From NCBI RefSeq assembly GCF_028554725.1, contig NC_071668.1, positions 15,359,501 through 15,423,500 on the forward strand: a DNA stretch of 64,000 nucleotides, in the 5' to 3' direction. This DNA comes from Zeugodacus cucurbitae. Lineage: Eukaryota > Arthropoda > Insecta > Diptera > Tephritidae. This document shows positions 1 through 15,299 of this stretch, one piece after another; positions within the stretch are counted from its first letter, which is position 1; each line of letters begins with the position of its first letter. Made by a program: the position numbers and the translations under genes. Below the pieces are notes generated by a model that was given only the letters and a program-made list of their open reading frames with translations, was not told where the DNA came from and ran no database searches.

Positions 1-1
1 A

Positions 2-3000
2 ATGCAAAAGAAAATGATATTGTTGCTAACAGCAGGTGCAGTGACACGTTGCGCTGAAGTTTGTCGCGGCATTTCGCCAGATAAGCCTGTACGCAATAGT
101 CAAATAATATTGCTATCACGTTTGCTACTCTTCCTTGAGTATTTGATGAAACATCTATATAATGCGCCACCCGAACTGCTCGATCAAGTGCGCTGGAATT
201 TATTCAGCATAACAACAATGCATGAGAATCAAAAAGTTTCCGATTTGCTTAATAGCAAAACCAAACTGACATCTTTCTGCCGCAAGGATATTGAAGAGAA
301 ATTCCGCAAGTCATCGTCGGACTATCTTTCAAGTAAAACTGTTATTGCTTATAAATATATTACATACTCTTAACTAATAAAACATTTTTATATTCGTTGT
401 AGACATACGTCCCACATTTTATTCACTTACTGTGGTCGATCCAGCTGCTACTACAACACAACAGGAATTCAAACTTGATGGCCTGGCATGGAATTTCATA
501 CTATGCACGCCTGACAAATTGAAATATCCACTTTTAGTCGATGCTTTAATTGATATACTTTCCGTGACTGACATGTCACAAAGTAAGGTCACCTCACACA
601 CTTTGTGCGCTATGCAATATTGTTTCAGTATTTGTTGGAAATTACTACTTGGCTTGCCACCTTCCACCGTACACGTTGAATCGCTACTCGAGGATAAAGT
701 GCCAAATTTGCACTCGTTGCTTTGGTCTATACGCTGTCCTATGTCTACATCGCATTATTTGATTGTGAACAGTCTAATCAAGCAAGGCATGTACACACAG
801 TTTGCTGAAACGCTTTGGTCAAATGTCAGTGATCGTGTCAGCGATATTAGTTTCAGCTTGAAACAGACATTACTGGGCGTGGAATCATTTAACAATGCCG
901 TCGATAGAGGTGAGTTTACTTAGTTTTACATATATCAAGTAGATTATGCTCATTCTTGTACTCTCTCTCTCTCTCTAGTAAACCCACGCTTATCGCATAT
1001 CATACTACTCGATGCTGTTGTGGCGCATATGCAAGCTGCTGCTTGGGCCGCTAAAGAAGGCATTAAGCTACAACGCGCTGCTGCCAGTCGCAATAATAGT
1101 GGCAGCGCCAGCCCTAGCCTGCCTAGTGCCAACTCACCCATTACAACGGGCGAACAGGATGTATATTCTTCTTCGGAATCGTTGGATCAAAAAAATAAAT
1201 CTGATTCACCATCTACCTTGCTACAAGAACGTTCGCAAACCAGTCGTGATCTACTATTGCTATTAATTGAAACCTATAAGATCGTTTCTGAAACTGTGCG
1301 CAGCAAAATGACATTACAACTTACAGACGCTACGCCCGTTAATGTCTTGAATCTTATCGTGCCGATTGTGAGCTCGAAAAATCCACTTACAACGGAACTG
1401 AAAGCAACATTCATAAAATTGTTGCCGAATCAGGATAAAGATATCATCAATGTCGAATGGCCGAAGTGCTTACGCGTCTCGGACGGTACTATATTCACCA
1501 AACCCAACTATCCGGTAGAGGAGTACACCTTAGCGGTGATTGAAGCGCATATTGCTGAGCTAACACGCTACAATAACTATTCGTTATTGAACTCACTGAA
1601 ACACTGTATGAAGTCCATATTGAGTCTAGTTGATTTACTGCTGCCATATTGCAATGTTGATGTTGCGCCCACCACTGGTGGTACAAATGTCGGTTTGGAT
1701 ATAGAAAACGAATTGAAATCCATGCTTATATCGACCATGTTGGATGTGCGTACGGAGTATGTGTATGAGAAAGGTGAAAAATGCATGCACACACTGATGA
1801 CTGGACATGATAGCAGTAACGAAGCACAACAGCTGCTTGTATACGAGTACACATTGAGACACTGTTACAAGATACTTTTAGAATTTGCGCGTGAATTACG
1901 TCAATCACAGGCAAACACGAGTAAGGTGATCTACAGCGAGGTAATGCTTTTCGCCGTACTAAAGACCATAACACAAATGCTTGAGAAACCCACTGGTGTC
2001 AAAGCAATGCATAATTTCTTCTATGTGAATAAAGCGGGTAGCATCGTTGAGCTGCTGTTATCCTTCACAGGCACTACAATGTCGGTTTGTTATGCCAAGA
2101 AGCTTTTGCAATTCGTCGAGAAACTATTTCAATTGGCCGAACAAGCCGATTGCAACTTTCCAATGGAGGATTTACTCAAATGCTTCAACGAATTGTCGTA
2201 TTATCATGTCCCATATATAAAAGATTGGTTGAGTCATATTATTTATGGTCCCAGTTGCGCAACTGGCGGTTCCGATACCGTGGACAAAGTGCTTGCTAGC
2301 ATACAACCCTCAAGCACACCGTCAAGTAATGCACAAACACCAACAAATATGGCTACTGTTTCAGCGATACCCAGCATAACGGATCAATTGGCGCAATCGT
2401 CCGGATTGGACGCAGAAGCTATGGAGACGGAAGATGATGGCGCAATAGCTTGCGCACCCACTATACAGGTAATAGTACAATTAGTAATTTCGAAAATATG
2501 AGCTCAATAGCTGTTTGTATTTTATTTTGTAGGCTGAGACCTTTAATCTTTGGCAAAATGTCGGCAACAGTTATGTGACAAATCAATCGGATGAAACATC
2601 TCAAGATGCAGAAGGCTGCGAACGCAACGGCGCGCTTTTATTAAGCGTTGTGAAATACATTACACACAGTAGCAAATCTCCAGCAGGTGTTGGCAAGATA
2701 TTCTTCCAATCGCTAATCCAACTGGGACAGTCCTTGATTGCACCACCACAAGAGGCATCTGATTTTGCCGATATGCTACAAGTCATGATTATACTCGCCG
2801 ATAAAACACAAGATTGTGGACACGCCATACTCTACAAAGCTACCATAGCTTGGCTTGAAGTGATTAAATTCCAAGTGCAAGAACGTGCTATAAATCCCAA
2901 GAACATCACATCGTTAGTACCAGCCGTTACGCTTGAGAACATCAATGCACTGCTTAAATACCTTAGCGAATTGTTGCAGAGTCTTGGCTATAAGGGTAGT

Positions 3001-6000
3001 AAAAGCTTGACACCATCATGGGATGATGATATGCAAACCGATTTGGAGGAGCTTATCGATGATTTGGGCATGGAAGAGGATGACTCATTTGTCGAGGATT
3101 CCGATGAAGATAGTCTCAACAACAAGCTCTGTACATTTTCGCAAACACAAAAAGAATTCATGAATCAACACTGGTATCATTGCCACACTTGCAACATGGT
3201 GAACACGGTAGGCGTGTGCTCAGTATGCGCACGTGTGTGCCACAAAGGGCATGACGTTAGCTACGCTAAGTATGGTAACTTCTTTTGTGATTGTGGCGCT
3301 AAGGAGGATGGCTCTTGTCAAGCGCTCAGTAGACGTGTGTCCTCGAGTGGTGGTGGTGCCGGCACCGGTGCAGACAGTCGTCAACTAATTGACTACAGCC
3401 AGAGCGCGTATGCCAGTAATTTGAACGCGTTGAATAGCAAGAAACGCGCACAAACACCACCTACACAAATCGCTACATACGCACAACGCACGGAAGTGCC
3501 CAACGAGCGCATTACTTTGCTAATGAAGTGGTTGGGCTCAAATCGTGAAGTTTTCCAAAATAGCGAACAATGGAATGTAATCGTGTATTGCATACTCGAC
3601 TTCTTGGATGTGTTGCTGCCATCGATACGTGAAAACTGCGCACTATTCTCCATCGTTGGTTGTCACAAGCGCGCAAAGACTGCGTTAGAACGTTTACATG
3701 CGCCCGAACAGACTTTCCAAATCACCGATCAATTGATGGTGCCCACACTGGGTTCACAGGAGGGCGCATTCGAAAATGTACGCATGAGCTACTCGGGCGA
3801 TCAGGGTCAGACTATAAAGCAATTGCTTTCATCTGGTCTAGTGCGACGTGTGGCATTGTGTTGTCTCTCCTCACCGCATGGCAAACGTCAGCATTTGGCG
3901 GTGTCTCACGAAAAAGGAAAAGTAACAATTCTACAATTATCGGCATTACTAAAGCAAGCCGATGCTGCTAAACGTAAACTTACACTCACACAACTCTCGT
4001 CAGCGCCTATACCGTGCACAGTACTCTCGCTAACAGCCAATCCGGCGAATGAGGACTGTTTAGCCGTTTGTGGTTTGAAGGAATGTCACATACTAACATT
4101 CTCTAACAGTGGCGCCACCAATGAACACATTGTCTTGACACCGCAGCTAGAGAATGGCAACTTTATTAAGAAAGCCAATTGGTTGCCCGGTTCGCAGACT
4201 ATGTTGGCGCTTGTCACTGCAGATTATGTCAAAATCTACGAACTTTCTGAAGATTCTTACAGTCCAAAATACTATTTCCTTGTCGCGATTGGCAAAATAC
4301 GCGACTGCACATTCGTTTATCAAGATGGCGTATATTACATGCTGATCATAGCCTCCTCTGGCTACATTTACTACCAAAAATTGGACGATCAGAGCTTAGC
4401 TAAGCATGGTGATTTCTATGTAACCAATACTTTGGAACTCAATCATCCACACATCAAAGATGTAAGCGGCCAAGTTGGCGGCGGTGGTGTGTCAATTTAT
4501 TATTCCCACACACTGCAACTGCTGTTCTTCAGTTATTCGGTGGGACGCAGTTTCATGGCGCCGCTTACCGATGTCAATAAGGGTGTCAAGAGCATAACAC
4601 ACCTACAGACGGCACCGGCATCCAAGAACTCGTCTAAAGGACCGCCACAGCCATTGTGCCAATGGACCGAAATAACTGGACATCCCGGTTTAATTTGCTC
4701 TATGATGCACACCTCTAACAATCCGGTCATATTCATGTTCACACCAGAACGCATACTAATGCAGGAAATCAAAGCGCAGTCATCGAAATCACGTATTATG
4801 GATATGGTGGCCATACGTCATACAGTAGCCGGTGTAGAGAAAACCACACTCATACTCTTGTGTGAAGACGGTAGTTTGCGCATTTTCACCGCTCAGCCGG
4901 AGAACACCAGTTTCTGGTTATCACCACAAGTCCAACCATTTGGCAATCAATTGTACTCTTCAACATTATCCGCAAAATGTAATTCTAACAAAAAATCGAA
5001 ACGCAAAACGACAAATCAACAAAAAACGATCGGTCCTAATGGCGCACCCATATTTCCGATTGATTTCTTCGAACATTGCACGATGCTATCTGACGTGGAG
5101 TTCGGCGGCAATGATCTGCTACAAATTTACAATAAGCAAAAACTCAAAACTCGTCTCTTCTCAACTGGCATGTTTGTAGCTTCAACTAAGCCCACTGGCT
5201 TTACGCTTGAAGTATACAACAACGATCCGAATACAGTAATTGTTGGTATACGCGTGCTGTTGGGCACACAGGACGCATTACGTGCGCCGCAAACCGTAAC
5301 GGTGCTGGGACGCACAATACCCACGGTTGTACGTCGTGCACGCTGGTTCGATATACCGTTGACACGTGAAGAGATACTGCAATCCGATAAATGTTTGAAA
5401 GTTATCTTCGGCAAATCACAGGATGCCGAGAATGTCAGTATGCTGGATAGCATTGAGGTGTATGGCAAATCAAAAGATTTAGTTGGCTGGCCAGATGACA
5501 GCGATGATACAGCTGGTAACGTTGTAGCGGGCACCGCTGGCAGCACCACCGCTAACTTCAATGGACAACTCTCTGCTGCAAACTTTGGTGAGGGCTTCAC
5601 TTCTATAAATAATTTAGATAAAATGGTCACAAATCTATTGGAAGTGCTGGACTATTCACTGAATTTGCTTGGCGGTAGTAATGTAGCGGCAACTATGAAA
5701 CAAGAGGCTATCAAAACAGCAACCTCATTGCTGCTATTACCCACACCAAATCAAGTGCAAGCGCAATCGCGTTATGTTTTAGCCACATTATTCGGTAATC
5801 GCAACGCTTATCATTCTTACAAAGACAATGAGGTTATTCAGTATGTGAATACCGAATTGCAGGCGTTAAAGCTCAAATTAAATTCACCTGAAACGGTGCG
5901 CGATGTGGATCCAGAGGCCTTCTATCGTCTAGTCCTGTTGGTACGCAGTATTGCCATGTCACGCCCGCAATCACTTACCAAGATTTGTCTGGAGAATAAA

Positions 6001-9000
6001 ATCGAACTCGTGCAAGACATACTACAGTTCGTAGAAAAGTTATATCAAATCACACCAAATGTAGACGAGCCGACATCGATCGTGCGACGCGGTCTTAGTC
6101 ATACCGAAACTATTGTCCACTGCTTAGTAGAAATAATGCATGCATTTGCACTCTCCGATGCCGATCAAGTGGAACGCATGACAAAGTACTTCATAGACCT
6201 GCTGAAGAACGAATCCAGCGTTATAAGTCATAGTGCCAAGGAAGCCATTATATTATTGCTAAATCCACGTTTAAAACGTCGCAAAGTGGCGATTGTAACG
6301 CCGCCAGTGTGCTCGACACCAACACCCTCTAATACCACTGGCACAATTACTTCAACGAATCTAACATCGCTGGCAGTTACCGGCGCAGCTGAAGTGGCCG
6401 CTGAAGAAGTTTTGGAAGCGGCTGCAGCTGCTATTGGTGGTCCATCCGCTGCTGCAGTGGGTCGTAGTAATAGCGCTGAATTTGTGGATGCCAGTGCAAT
6501 AGATCCACTGGCACATGATGCGGGGCATCAGCTTTTAAATCTGGAAGCCTTTATGGGTGGCGGCTTCCCACAACTTTTAGGTCTACAACAGGATGCCGAC
6601 GATGAAGCAATTATGGATTTAGCGATTGCACTCAGTTTGCAACAACATGACGGTGAAGGTTTGCAATCATTGCAACAGGGTTTGGCAAATCTACAGGGCA
6701 TGCGTAATGCCGGCAACTTACATAATTTGCAAGCACTTGAAGGCAATAATATTGGTATGGCAGCGAATGCAGCAAGTGTCTCAGCTGGTGGCTCCGATGA
6801 TGAAGGCTCCAATGTGGCCACCGATGGTTCCACATTACGTACATCACCGGCTGAACCAGCCGGTAGTGGTGGCTCGGAAAGTGGTGGTAGCGGTGTAGAG
6901 AGTATTGGTGGCACATCTGGACGTAGCAGCACTTATGGCGATCAAGCTAACGCTTCGCCACCGCGTTCTGCAAATGCACCATCCAACATAAATATACCAA
7001 ACAAATCGAACACAAATGCTGGTGCAGTAGGCGGCACAGATGAACCAGTGGCAAGCACTAGCGCAGCGGCAGCCGCCGTTACAAGCGTACCGAACGAAGA
7101 GCTGGTATCCGAGGATGAAAATCTAGCCAAGTTGCACGATTTGAGGTGAATTTCTAACATTTCTTCAAGTTTTTCAACCATTTCAATTTCTTATGCATTT
7201 CAAATAGAATTTCAATTTTGGAGAATATCATCCTCAATATACAAACTTTCGATAGCTGCAATGGTGTTCAAGCTATACCATTGATACAAGTAATACTGAT
7301 GCTAACAACCGATCTGAACGGTAATAACGAACGCGACCAAAAGGTGTTGAATGAACTTTTATCAGCGCTTGTGGACTATGTCGAAATGGACTCAATTTCG
7401 AATACTTTCAAGGTGGGCAGTTAATTCTCTCGAAAGCGTTTAAAAGTACGATATATCTTAACACTTATTCGCTTATGTGTTTATTTTCTTCCAACAGATG
7501 AAGGATCGTAACGCTAAGAACGAAGTACGACTTGTGCTACTCTGTCTCTTCGGCGTCCTAATGGGAAAAACTAAATCCAAGCAAGCAGGTACTACATCTC
7601 CACCACATCAATTCAAGGATAATGCATCGTTTGTAGCCAGCACCACTGCTAGTATACTTAGCAATAACGGTGCATTTACATTCTCATTGGTGGTAATGGA
7701 ATCCCTCCTCGAACACTGGAAACGTGTATCTACCGAACAAAGTGCAAATGGTAACAACGCAGTTGTTGCTGTTGTTGGTACGCCAAATGCTGGCGCCGCA
7801 ACTACATCAACCAAAACGAATCTACTCAAACCGATACGCCATGGCGCTAAACCAGATATTTCAATGCTAATACCACACAACTACTTAAAAAATTATCCCG
7901 ATATTTTCGATTCGTATGATGCTTTACTAACCGAGATTTCGGTGCGTTTACCATATCAAATCTTACGGCTTTCGGCCACACATCCCGGTCCCTACGATTG
8001 GTATCACAACTACTGTGAGAACATGACCTACACGCTGTGCGAATATATGATGTTGAATTTGAATGCATTGCTGCGGCGACAAGTACGCAAATTGCTGATG
8101 TACATTTGTGGCAACAAAGAGAAATTCCGCATGTTCCGCGATGGACACTCACTCGATGTGCACTTCAATTTTGTTAAGGAGATCTGCAGCCTATTTAATA
8201 CAAAGGTATATATTGTTGTTGTTGTTTATTCGAAAAAAAATATTATACGAACATTTAATTATATTCTTTCAGAATTTAGTGCTTTCAAATCAATCTATAC
8301 CGATCCTTAGCTACGACTCACTCGTCGACCTCACCGAACATTTGCGCACATGTCAGGAGATCAGCCAGATACGCACAGGCAATTGGCAAAAGTTCTGTCT
8401 CATACATGAAGATGTTATACCCGTCTTGATTGAGATCGCTTGCTATCAACTCGACGACGGTGTTTCACCGATACTGCTGCAATTGCTACAAGCGGCGCTT
8501 TGCAATAACACACAGGCCGTCAAACAACAGCAGCAGCAACAACAACAACAAACGCCAGGCACATCATCAAAATTGCGTGCTGAACGTGATAAATCCGAAG
8601 ACATCGAAATTTCATTCGATTCCAAATTTGATCCAGCACATTGCAGCACATTCGTGCATCAGATATTCCGTTTTGTTTCAGATACTCTGTTGAATAAATT
8701 CGTGCGCATATTCCTACTGGAGACTAACATCACATCGATACGTTGGCAAGCGCACTCATTGATATTCGCCATTTATGAGAACTCCAATGACCGTCAGAAG
8801 GAGAAATTAATAAGTATTTTGTGGAACATGTGGCCCTTGGTACCGGCTTTCGGCAGACGTACCGCACAATTTGTGGACATACTTGGCTATTTGACGCTCA
8901 GCACCAAGTCAATCGTTGACAAGCTGCCAGAGTACACCGAGAAAGCGGTTGAGGTATTACGTCAACAGAACGACTTACTTTCGAAACATCCGAATGCACC

Positions 9001-12000
9001 AATTTACACCACACTTGAGCAAATACTGCAAATGAACGGCTATTATTTAGAATCAGAACCATGTCTTGTATGCAATAACCCAGAAGTAGCGATGGCTAAC
9101 ATCAAATTACCATCAATCAAATCAGATTCGAAATTCACCACGACAACAATGATCGTGAAATTGGTACAAAGTCATACGATTTCCAAAATGGTTGTACGCA
9201 TAGCTGATTTGAAACGTACCAAAATGGTGCGTACCATCAATATTTACTACAATAACCGTACGGTACAAGCTGTAGTGGAGCTAAAGAATCGTCCGGCAAT
9301 GTGGCATAAGGCGCGCTCAGTACCACTGCAATCGGGTCAAACTGAGGTGAAAATCGATTTTCCGCTACCCATAACCGCTTGCAATTTGATGATAGAATAT
9401 GCTGATTTCTACGAGACCGTCACAGGTTCCAGTGAGAATTTGCAATGTCCACGCTGCAGTGCCGCTGTACCCGCCTATCCAGGTGTGTGTGCCAATTGTG
9501 GTGAAAATGTATTCCAATGTCACAAGTGTCGTGCCATCAATTACGACGAAAAGGATCCCTTCCTCTGTCATTCATGTGGCTTCTGCAAATATGCCAAATT
9601 TGATTTTAGCATATATGGACGTGTCTGCTGCGCCGTTGACCCCATCGAATCGGCAGAGGATCGCGCTAAAACAGTGCAAATCATACATTCTTCATTGGAG
9701 CGTGCCGATCGCATTTATCGTCAATTGCAAACCAACAAACAAATGCTCGAATTACTTATACAAAAGGTAGCCGAACATCGCTGCTCCGATCGGCTGGTGG
9801 ATGACAACCTTGGCACGGTGCATAGCACTTCGCAAGTGAACAAAATCATACAGCTTTTGGCGCAAAAGTACTGCGTGGAATCGCGTAGTTCATTTGAAGA
9901 GTTGAGTAAAATAGTGCAGAAGGTGAAAGCATGTCGCAGGTGCGTAAAAATAATTTATTTAAAACCGTTATTTTTTATTAAACAAGTTTTGCATATCTCT
10001 ACAGTGAATTGGTCGCTTACGATCGCAGTCAGCAAGATCAAACGCACAATTCTCAGAATATGGATATGCGTGAAAATTATGCCATCAACCGTTGTTACGG
10101 CTGCGCATTAGCCTCGACCGAGCAATGTCTCACCCTATTACGTGCTATGGCCTCCAACTATGATTGTCGCATAGGTTTGTATTCACAAGGTTTGGTCGAA
10201 GAGCTAGCTCAACATAATCTCCGTCGTGGCACACCACAAATACAAGATGAAGTGCGTAATTTACTGGTTCTGCTGACCAAGAATAATCAATTCGCGTGCA
10301 TGAGTTTGTTGGATTTGATTACTGAACGTGTGAAAACCGCACTATTGGGCGCCATACCTTTAGCCAATTTGGATGCAGCCATACACCATGAGATGGTTTT
10401 GCTTGAGGTGCTGATTGCACAGGACGATTTTTGCTGGGAGAATAAATTGAAAGTGGTATTCGAGCTGTTCCTTGTCACATGTCGGTGAGTTTATTTTACC
10501 ATTTATTATTAATAAGTTTTAATCTTCGATTTTACGTGGTCATTCGTCACTTCTGGAAGCTCGGTGTTATTGTAGCGGCAGAAAACATTTCCCAAACACT
10601 TTTGAGGAATGCTGCCGAGTTGATAGTCTTTGATCGCATATAAATCCGGTTACGTAGGTCCGACTGACGTGAAGTCTTTAGTCCCATAAAAATCCGGTAC
10701 CATTCGGGTTAAGTAGGTCCGCTGACGTGAAGTCTTTAGTCCCATAAAAACCCGTATCATTCCGGTTACGTAGGACGGACTGACGTGGGACCGATAAACT
10801 TAGTCTTGGATGCTTCCGAGCTACGATAGTTTTTTACGCACTTTCTTGATCCATCACATCACTTCTCGCCAAAAAATTTTGATTTTTGTGTAAATTTTAC
10901 GTTTTAAGAAGTTATCGAAAGTAATAAATAAACTATATAATTATAAAACATTGAACTAAATCATTATTCCTTATTATAGCGCGCCACGTGGACCCGCTGT
11001 CTCTGTAATTCAACCATGTTTGAGAATAATGCAAGCCCTCATTTGTCCTACAATACCGACAAGTAAAATAAATCGCGATTTAAGCCCATCACAATTATCT
11101 ACGATCACCAGTATTGACGGCCTTACGGTCAACTTCAACAAGTGGTTAAGTGGTGACCAACAGCACTCATACGAAGCCTGGAAAACACGCATGCCAGCCA
11201 ACACTGCAGCAAAGACACGCAACAAAGGCTTTACAAGCGCCGGAGGAAATGCTGCAGCTACTGCTGCTGCCACCGCCGCCTCATCCATACTCCCCGAGGA
11301 CCGTATGTTGGCCGCAATGCTACAATCGGTGGTCGAACAAAATACTGGTACGAATAGCATCAATGTCGCAATGCCCGCAACCGAGCCGACAGATTCAGCA
11401 AAGAAGAAACGACAATTAGTGCGAGAATTCTATTTGTCTGAGAAGTATGGACGTCGCTGGCGTAATCGTGTACTAAATAAAGAACGTATCAATGCACCAC
11501 TAGTGCTGAATGCAAATTGGTTACAGCCCATTCTATTCAATACTAATTCACGTTTCGGTCGTCAATTGGCCTGCTCACTCATCACTTCGTTGAGTCGTAC
11601 ACATGAACGCAAACGTGAGATACTGAACTTGTTGACCGGCTTTCTTAAGTATGTGGGTGAGGCAGGTGAAGCAAGCGCAGAATTTTTGGCGCTGTACCGT
11701 GCGCTCGCCTCCGACACACCGTGGCGTCAATATTTAGCATTGAAAGGTGTACTTGTAGAGGTCTCGCAATTGCTAACGGCAGAAATTGTTAAAATACATC
11801 GGCTGGAAGAGACCACCCTATCGTCGGACTTATCACAAGGTTATGCGTTACGTCAATTTGTAGAATTACTATCGCTTTTCCTTGAGAGCTCTACCATACG
11901 CCAGGCGTACAAGACACGTCTACTGGGACCGGTACTAGAGGGTTACTTATCGCTGCGCAAATTGGTTGTGCAACGTACGCGTCTAATCGACGATGCACAA

Positions 12001-15000
12001 GAGAAACTGCTGGAAATGTTGGAGGAAATGACTAGCGGTACCGAGGAGGAAACGCGCGCATTTATGGAAATTCTAATCGATACCGTTGAGAAGACGCGTA
12101 TGAATGATATTAAGACACCGGTATTTATCTTTGAACGACTCTACTCCATCATACATCCGGAAGAGAATGATGAAAGTGAATTCTTTATGACACTCGAGAA
12201 GGATCCACAGCAAGAAGATTTCTTACAAGGACGCATGTTGGGCAATCCATATCCCTCAACTGAGGTGGGACTGGGTCCATTAATGCGCGATGTGAAAAAT
12301 AAAATTTGCACTGATTGTGAGTTGATAGCGCTGCTGGAGGATGATAATGGCATGGAGCTCTTGGTTAATAATAAAATCATCAGTTTGGATCTACCCGTTA
12401 AGGATGTCTACAAAAAGGTGTGGTTAGCAGAGGGCGGTGAACGTGACGCTATGCGTATTGTGTATCGCATGCGCGGTCTATTGGGCGATGCCACTGAGGA
12501 GTTTGTTGAGACACTGAATAATAAGAGTCAAGAAGAAGTGGATACGGAACAACTCTATCGCATGGCGAATGTATTAGCCGATTGTAATGGGCTCAAGGTG
12601 ATGCTCGATCGTATTGGCAGTTTACAGAACATATCACGAACGCGTGAGCTGATACAAGTGCTGCTGAAATTGTTCCTTATTTGTGTAAAAGTGCGCCGTT
12701 GTCAAGAAGTGTTGTGTCAACCGGAATTGGGTGCGATCAACACGCTGCTTAAGGTATTGCAAATGTGTCTACAATCGGAGAACGATTCTATACAATCGTC
12801 AGTGACCGAACAATTGCTGGAAATAATGGAGACCATACTTTCGAAGGCGGCTAATGATACATTAGACTCGTTTTTGCAATTCTCATTAACTTTTGGCGGA
12901 CCCGAGTATGTATCGGCATTGATTTCATGCACCGACTGCGCGAATGTACGCAACAATCCATCGGTATTGCGTCATCTTATACGTGTGCTAGCGGCGCTAG
13001 TTTATGGCAATGAGGTGAAAATGGCATTGCTGTGCGAGAACTTTAAGGTGAGTTCGTGAGAAAAAAAATTCGAAATTTTAAATTTTATTATTATTATTTC
13101 ATTATATTGATCCATACTTCATTGCAGGAAATTCTCGATTTCAACCACTTTGATAGCGAACGCACACCCGAGGAGGAATTCAAGATGGAACTATTCTGCG
13201 TATTGACCAACCAAATAGAGCACAATTGCATTGGTGGCACACTGAAAGACTATATAGTTGGTTTGGGTATTGTCGAACGTGCCATCGCCTACATTACAAA
13301 TCATGCACCCTGCGTTAAACCAACACTACTGCGCACAGACTCGGATGAATTGAAAGAGTTCATTTCGCGTCCCAGTCTTAAGTACATACTGCGTTTCCTC
13401 ACTGGTCTCGCTAGCAAGCATGAGGCTACCCAATTGGCTATCAGCAAAGATATTATACCAATCATACATCGTCTCGAGCAAGTATCCAGCGATGAGCATG
13501 TCGGTAGTTTGGCTGAAAATCTACTAGAGGCTTTGTGCACTGATGAAGCGACTGCCACACGTGTGCAGGAAGTACGCGATTTCACACGCGCCGAAAAGAA
13601 ACGCTTGGCAATGGCTACACGTGAAAAACAGCTGGACGCACTTGGCATGCGCACCAATGAGAAAGGTCAAGTGACCGCCAAGGGCTCGATACTACAAAAG
13701 ATTGAAAAATTACGTGATGAAACTGGTCTCACCTGTTTCATATGCCGTGAGGGTTATGCCTGCCAGCCGGCCAAAGTACTTGGAATCTATACGTTTACGA
13801 AACGCTGCAATGTGGAAGAATTTGAATTGAAATCACGCAAGACTATCGGTTACACCACTGTGACACACTTCAATGTGGTGCACGTAGACTGTCACACATC
13901 GGCTATACGTTTGGCACGTGGTCGCGATGAATGGGAACGTGCTAGTTTGCAAAATGCCAATACACGCTGCAATGGTTTGTTGCCACTTTGGGGCCCTGAC
14001 GTGTCCGAGGCCGCTTTCTCGGCATGCATGACGCGTCACAGCAGTTACATGCAGGAGAGCACACAACGTTGTGACATTTCCTTCCCCAGCAGTATACACG
14101 ATCTCAAAATGTTATTGATGCGCTTCGCATGGGAACGTAGTTTCCACGATGACGCCGGCGGTGGTGGTCCACAATCGAATATGCACTTTGTGCCCTATTT
14201 ACTCTTCTATGCAGTATACTTATTATTGTCCTCTCGCTCAGCAGCACGTGATTGCAAAACGCTGATTGCATACTTGACCGCCGCGCCAACCGACAAGTGG
14301 TTAGAATGTGGTTATGAGGTCGAGGGGCCGCTGTATATGTTGACCATTTCGTTGGCATTACACAGTCATGAAACTTGGAATAAACACAAGTTGGCGCACC
14401 TGAAACGTTTGATAGCTGTGGCACAAGCGCGTCACGTCTCACCGTCTGTTTTATGCAAAGCATTGCTTTCGCAGAGTGATCGCCAGACCAAGGATTATAG
14501 CGTTTATCGTCCGTTTTTGATGATGTGGGCACTGATCGATTTGATTTATAGCGTTCTCTTCAAAACGGTCAGCACACCGAAAGAGGAGGACTGGTCAATT
14601 TCACTATTCGATTATATACGTAAGAATGACGAAGCTATGCTAAAGTCAACCGATACGATTTTGCAAACTTTCACCGATGAATATCTACCGTGCACATCTT
14701 TCGGTGAATTCTGCGATGTAGCTGGTAAGTGAAATGAATTACAATTATACGTTGAGCATATGAACAAAGATTGAGAATGGTAATTCTCATTTCCTATACA
14801 TTCATCTTATTGAGTTAGTCACAATCCTCTCCTTATGGAATAAGTAGTGCTCAACTCCTTCCTTTATTATTTCTCTCTTATATTATATTAAATATATATG
14901 TTTAATGTGCTTAAAATATTGATAAATTATATTTCTTTCAGGTCTGCTGCATTTGATTGAAAATCCCGACGGCTTTATTGATGAGGTTTTGGCTTCACTG

Positions 15001-15021
15001 CCCACAACTTCGACCGCTTGA
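2..15021 (+). CDS. poe: purity of essence / UBR4, giant E3 ubiquitin ligase (3' part, N-terminus outside window)
   Basis: UBR4-family ubiquitin ligase (N-degron recognition; calmodulin-associated p600). Exons seen: 2-332, 403-909, 979-2468, 2533-7145, 7208-7412, 7498-8205, 8273-9939, 10005-10484, 10980-13047, 13128-14724, 14942-15021; the joined frame is open for 4581 codons. Visible parts, numbered from the window edge: a UBR zinc box with Cys/His clusters at about residues 990-1060 (nt 3172-3330), WD-like beta-propeller stretch about 1210-1570, a ubiquitin-interacting motif (DEAIMDLAIALSLQQ, about 2130), a CxxC-rich zinc cluster about 3010-3060 (nt 9443-9603), and the C-terminal hemi-RING module beginning CFICREGYACQP (about 4225, nt 13734). 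Low-complexity Ala/Ser/Gly and Gln runs sit between domains. The known fly protein is about 5300 residues, so some 700 N-terminal residues lie upstream. No disruption seen. Confidence 0.96.
10640..10795. repeat. Three-copy tandem repeat inside poe intron 9
   Basis: Within the 495-bp intron 10485-10979, a unit of about 56-59 bp is repeated roughly three times. The core TAGGTCCG..CTGACGTGAAGTCTTTAGTCCCATAAAA occurs at about 10655-10690 and 10714-10748, with a diverged third copy (TAGGACGGACTGACGTGGGACC) at 10771-10792. GC content is higher than in the rest of the intron. Origin unknown; it resembles a fragment of a dispersed repeat inserted in the intron. Confidence 0.75.
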
Positions 15022-15043
15022 ATTAATGAGAATATACTTACAC

Positions 15044-15206
15044 AATAAATTTATTAACCAATATGCTTCTAATTATCTATTGCAAGGCATAGCATTGTAG
15101 CACTGAATTCAATAATTTGCTTAAAATGCGTTCATCATACACAATGTTACTGAATGTTTATTGCAAATTTAATCTCAATAAATCTTAGCGTTCCATACTT
15201 AATAAA
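15044..15206 (+). terminator. poe polyadenylation signals
   Basis: Three AATAAA hexamers follow the poe stop codon, at 15044, 15177 and 15201. The short 3' UTR implied is 25-200 bases. Which signal is used cannot be told from sequence. Confidence 0.55.
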
Positions 15207-15299
15207 TCTTGTGTTTTATTTATAAATATAATTCAATTATTAGGCTGTTAATCTTTACTTCGCTTTGGGTTCTTCAGATGTTATTTAAAATGTTATATT

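Noticed and set aside
5127..5630. Long antisense frame of 167 codons opposite poe exon 4
   Set aside because: Shadow of the coding strand in a long exon; no independent similarity. The same holds for other antisense frames over poe.
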